Translations under genes and position numbers: made by a program
Origin: Gammaproteobacteria bacterium UBA5109
GTDB lineage: Bacteria > Pseudomonadota > Gammaproteobacteria > Pseudomonadales > Pseudohongiellaceae
NCBI GenBank assembly: GCA_002414385.1
Contig: DHZH01000007.1
Location: 62,001 to 126,000, forward strand
DNA: 64,000 nucleotides
Reading direction: 5' to 3'
Notes under the pieces: model-generated
Databases searched by the model: none
Told to the model about the DNA's origin: nothing
What the model saw: the letters and a program-made list of their open reading frames with translations, nothing else
Shown here: positions 63,422 through 64,000 of the stretch, one piece after another
Position numbering within the stretch: position 1 is the first letter of the stretch
Layout: each line of letters opens with the position of its first letter

Positions 63422-64000
63422 TTGTCTTCTGCTGTCATGAAACTCAAGCCGGCTCGTTTGCAATGGCGCAAGGGCATGCCCTTTTCCCTGGACTATGATG
63501 ATATCTATTATGCTGAAGGCAGCGCGCTGCCAGAAAGTGAGCATGTTTTCCTGCAGGCCAATCGTCTGCAGCAACGCTGGCAGAAGCCGGACAGTGATTA
63601 TTTCACTATTGGCGAATGTGGCTTTGGTGCCGGGCTTAATTTTTTAAATACCTGCAGCTTATGGTGCCAACACAAGCCCGCAACGGCCAGGCTGCATTAC
63701 CTGGCCTGCGAACTGCACCCGCTAAGGGCTGAAGACCTGGAACGATTATTAGCTCAATTTCCTGAACTTGCCGACTATTCTTCCCAGTTACAGAAAGCGT
63801 ATCCCCCACTGTGCTCCGGAACCCATCAGCGCAGGCTGAACTTTTCCGGGCACCAGGTTCAACTGACCCTGTTATTTGGCGATGCCAACAGGACTCTGCA
63901 AAGGCTTTACCGCAAAAACGGATTTCGTGTCGATGCCTGGTATCTCGACGGTTTTTCACCACGCTGTAATCCGCAAATGTGGACCGAAGAATTATGTCGG
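63422..64000 (+). CDS. mnmC: tRNA 5-methylaminomethyl-2-thiouridine enzyme MnmC, N-terminal part (cut by right edge)
   Basis: The first 193 codons of MnmC, which finishes the wobble-uridine modification mnm5s2U34. The visible part is the SAM methyltransferase (MnmD) domain: DYDDIYYAEGSALPESEHVF, the SAM loop IGECGFGAGLNFL and the later DAWYLDGFSP. The C-terminal FAD oxidase domain would lie beyond base 64000, so MnmD alone versus full MnmC cannot be decided. A TTG at 63422 has an AAAGGA site 8 bp upstream; the first ATG is at 63437. It lies 2 bp after the rluE-like gene. Confidence 0.88.
   Translation, partial: MSSAVMKLKPARLQWRKGMPFSLDYDDIYYAEGSALPESEHVFLQANRLQQRWQKPDSDYFTIGECGFGAGLNFLNTCSLWCQHKPATARLHYLACELHPLRAEDLERLLAQFPELADYSSQLQKAYPPLCSGTHQRRLNFSGHQVQLTLLFGDANRTLQRLYRKNGFRVDAWYLDGFSPRCNPQMWTEELCR

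Overview
The window is a stretch of core chromosome from a gammaproteobacterium, probably from the Pseudomonas/Cellvibrio/oligotrophic marine side of the class. Support comes from gene order: asd-fimV with leuCD, ftsK-lolA-rarA-crcB-serS-cysG, aat-bpt-infA-clpA/clpS-cspD, and sdhCDAB-sucAB-lpd-sucCD opposite gltA. I see no prophage, insertion sequence, integron or CRISPR array. Species cannot be named from this sequence alone.

Layout. 0-6 kb: a minus-strand series aroC, leuC, leuD, asd, fimV (fimV runs off the left edge); leuB is not between leuD and asd. 6-12.5 kb: a LysR regulator facing aroC, then prmB, folE, sixA, a DUF4389 membrane protein, gpsA, cysE and an alpha/beta hydrolase. 12.5-15.5 kb: a secreted lectin-like protein and a Tat-exported molybdenum hydroxylase subunit, back to back on a shared terminator. 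15.7-21.8 kb: argS, monomeric isocitrate dehydrogenase and htpG (with a heat-shock-type promoter). 21.9-27.1 kb: a six-gene TonB energy-transduction operon (DUF3450, long ExbB, ExbB, ExbD, TonB, TPR). 27.3-39.9 kb: most of the TCA cycle, namely sdhCDAB-sucAB-lpdA-sucCD on minus and gltA on plus. 39.9-42.3 kb: tRNA-Glu, tRNA-Ala, gltX and an acetyltransferase. 42.4-48.9 kb: a second Tat-exported molybdenum hydroxylase, glutamate dehydrogenase, a 46-residue basic protein and a 759-residue protein with a degenerate class III cyclase-like domain. 48.9-56.4 kb: ftsK-lolA-rarA-crcB-serS-cysG. 56.6-64 kb: trxB, aat, bpt, infA, clpA, clpS, a cold-shock protein with an acidic tail, rluE-like and mnmC (cut by the right edge).

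How the genes fit together. Citrate synthase, isocitrate dehydrogenase, 2-oxoglutarate dehydrogenase, succinyl-CoA synthetase and succinate dehydrogenase give a near-complete oxidative TCA arm, and glutamate dehydrogenase links it to nitrogen. Aat and Bpt attach Leu/Phe to protein N-termini while ClpS and ClpA read and destroy such proteins, so writer and reader of the bacterial N-degron pathway sit within 5 kb.

The least explained items are the cyclase-like protein, the two lone molybdenum subunits without an adjacent iron-sulfur partner, the 46-residue protein behind a palindrome, a perfect 30-bp palindrome after isocitrate dehydrogenase, and a clear LysR-type dyad between aroC and the LysR gene. 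None is proven to be a new system; most of the window is ordinary housekeeping DNA.
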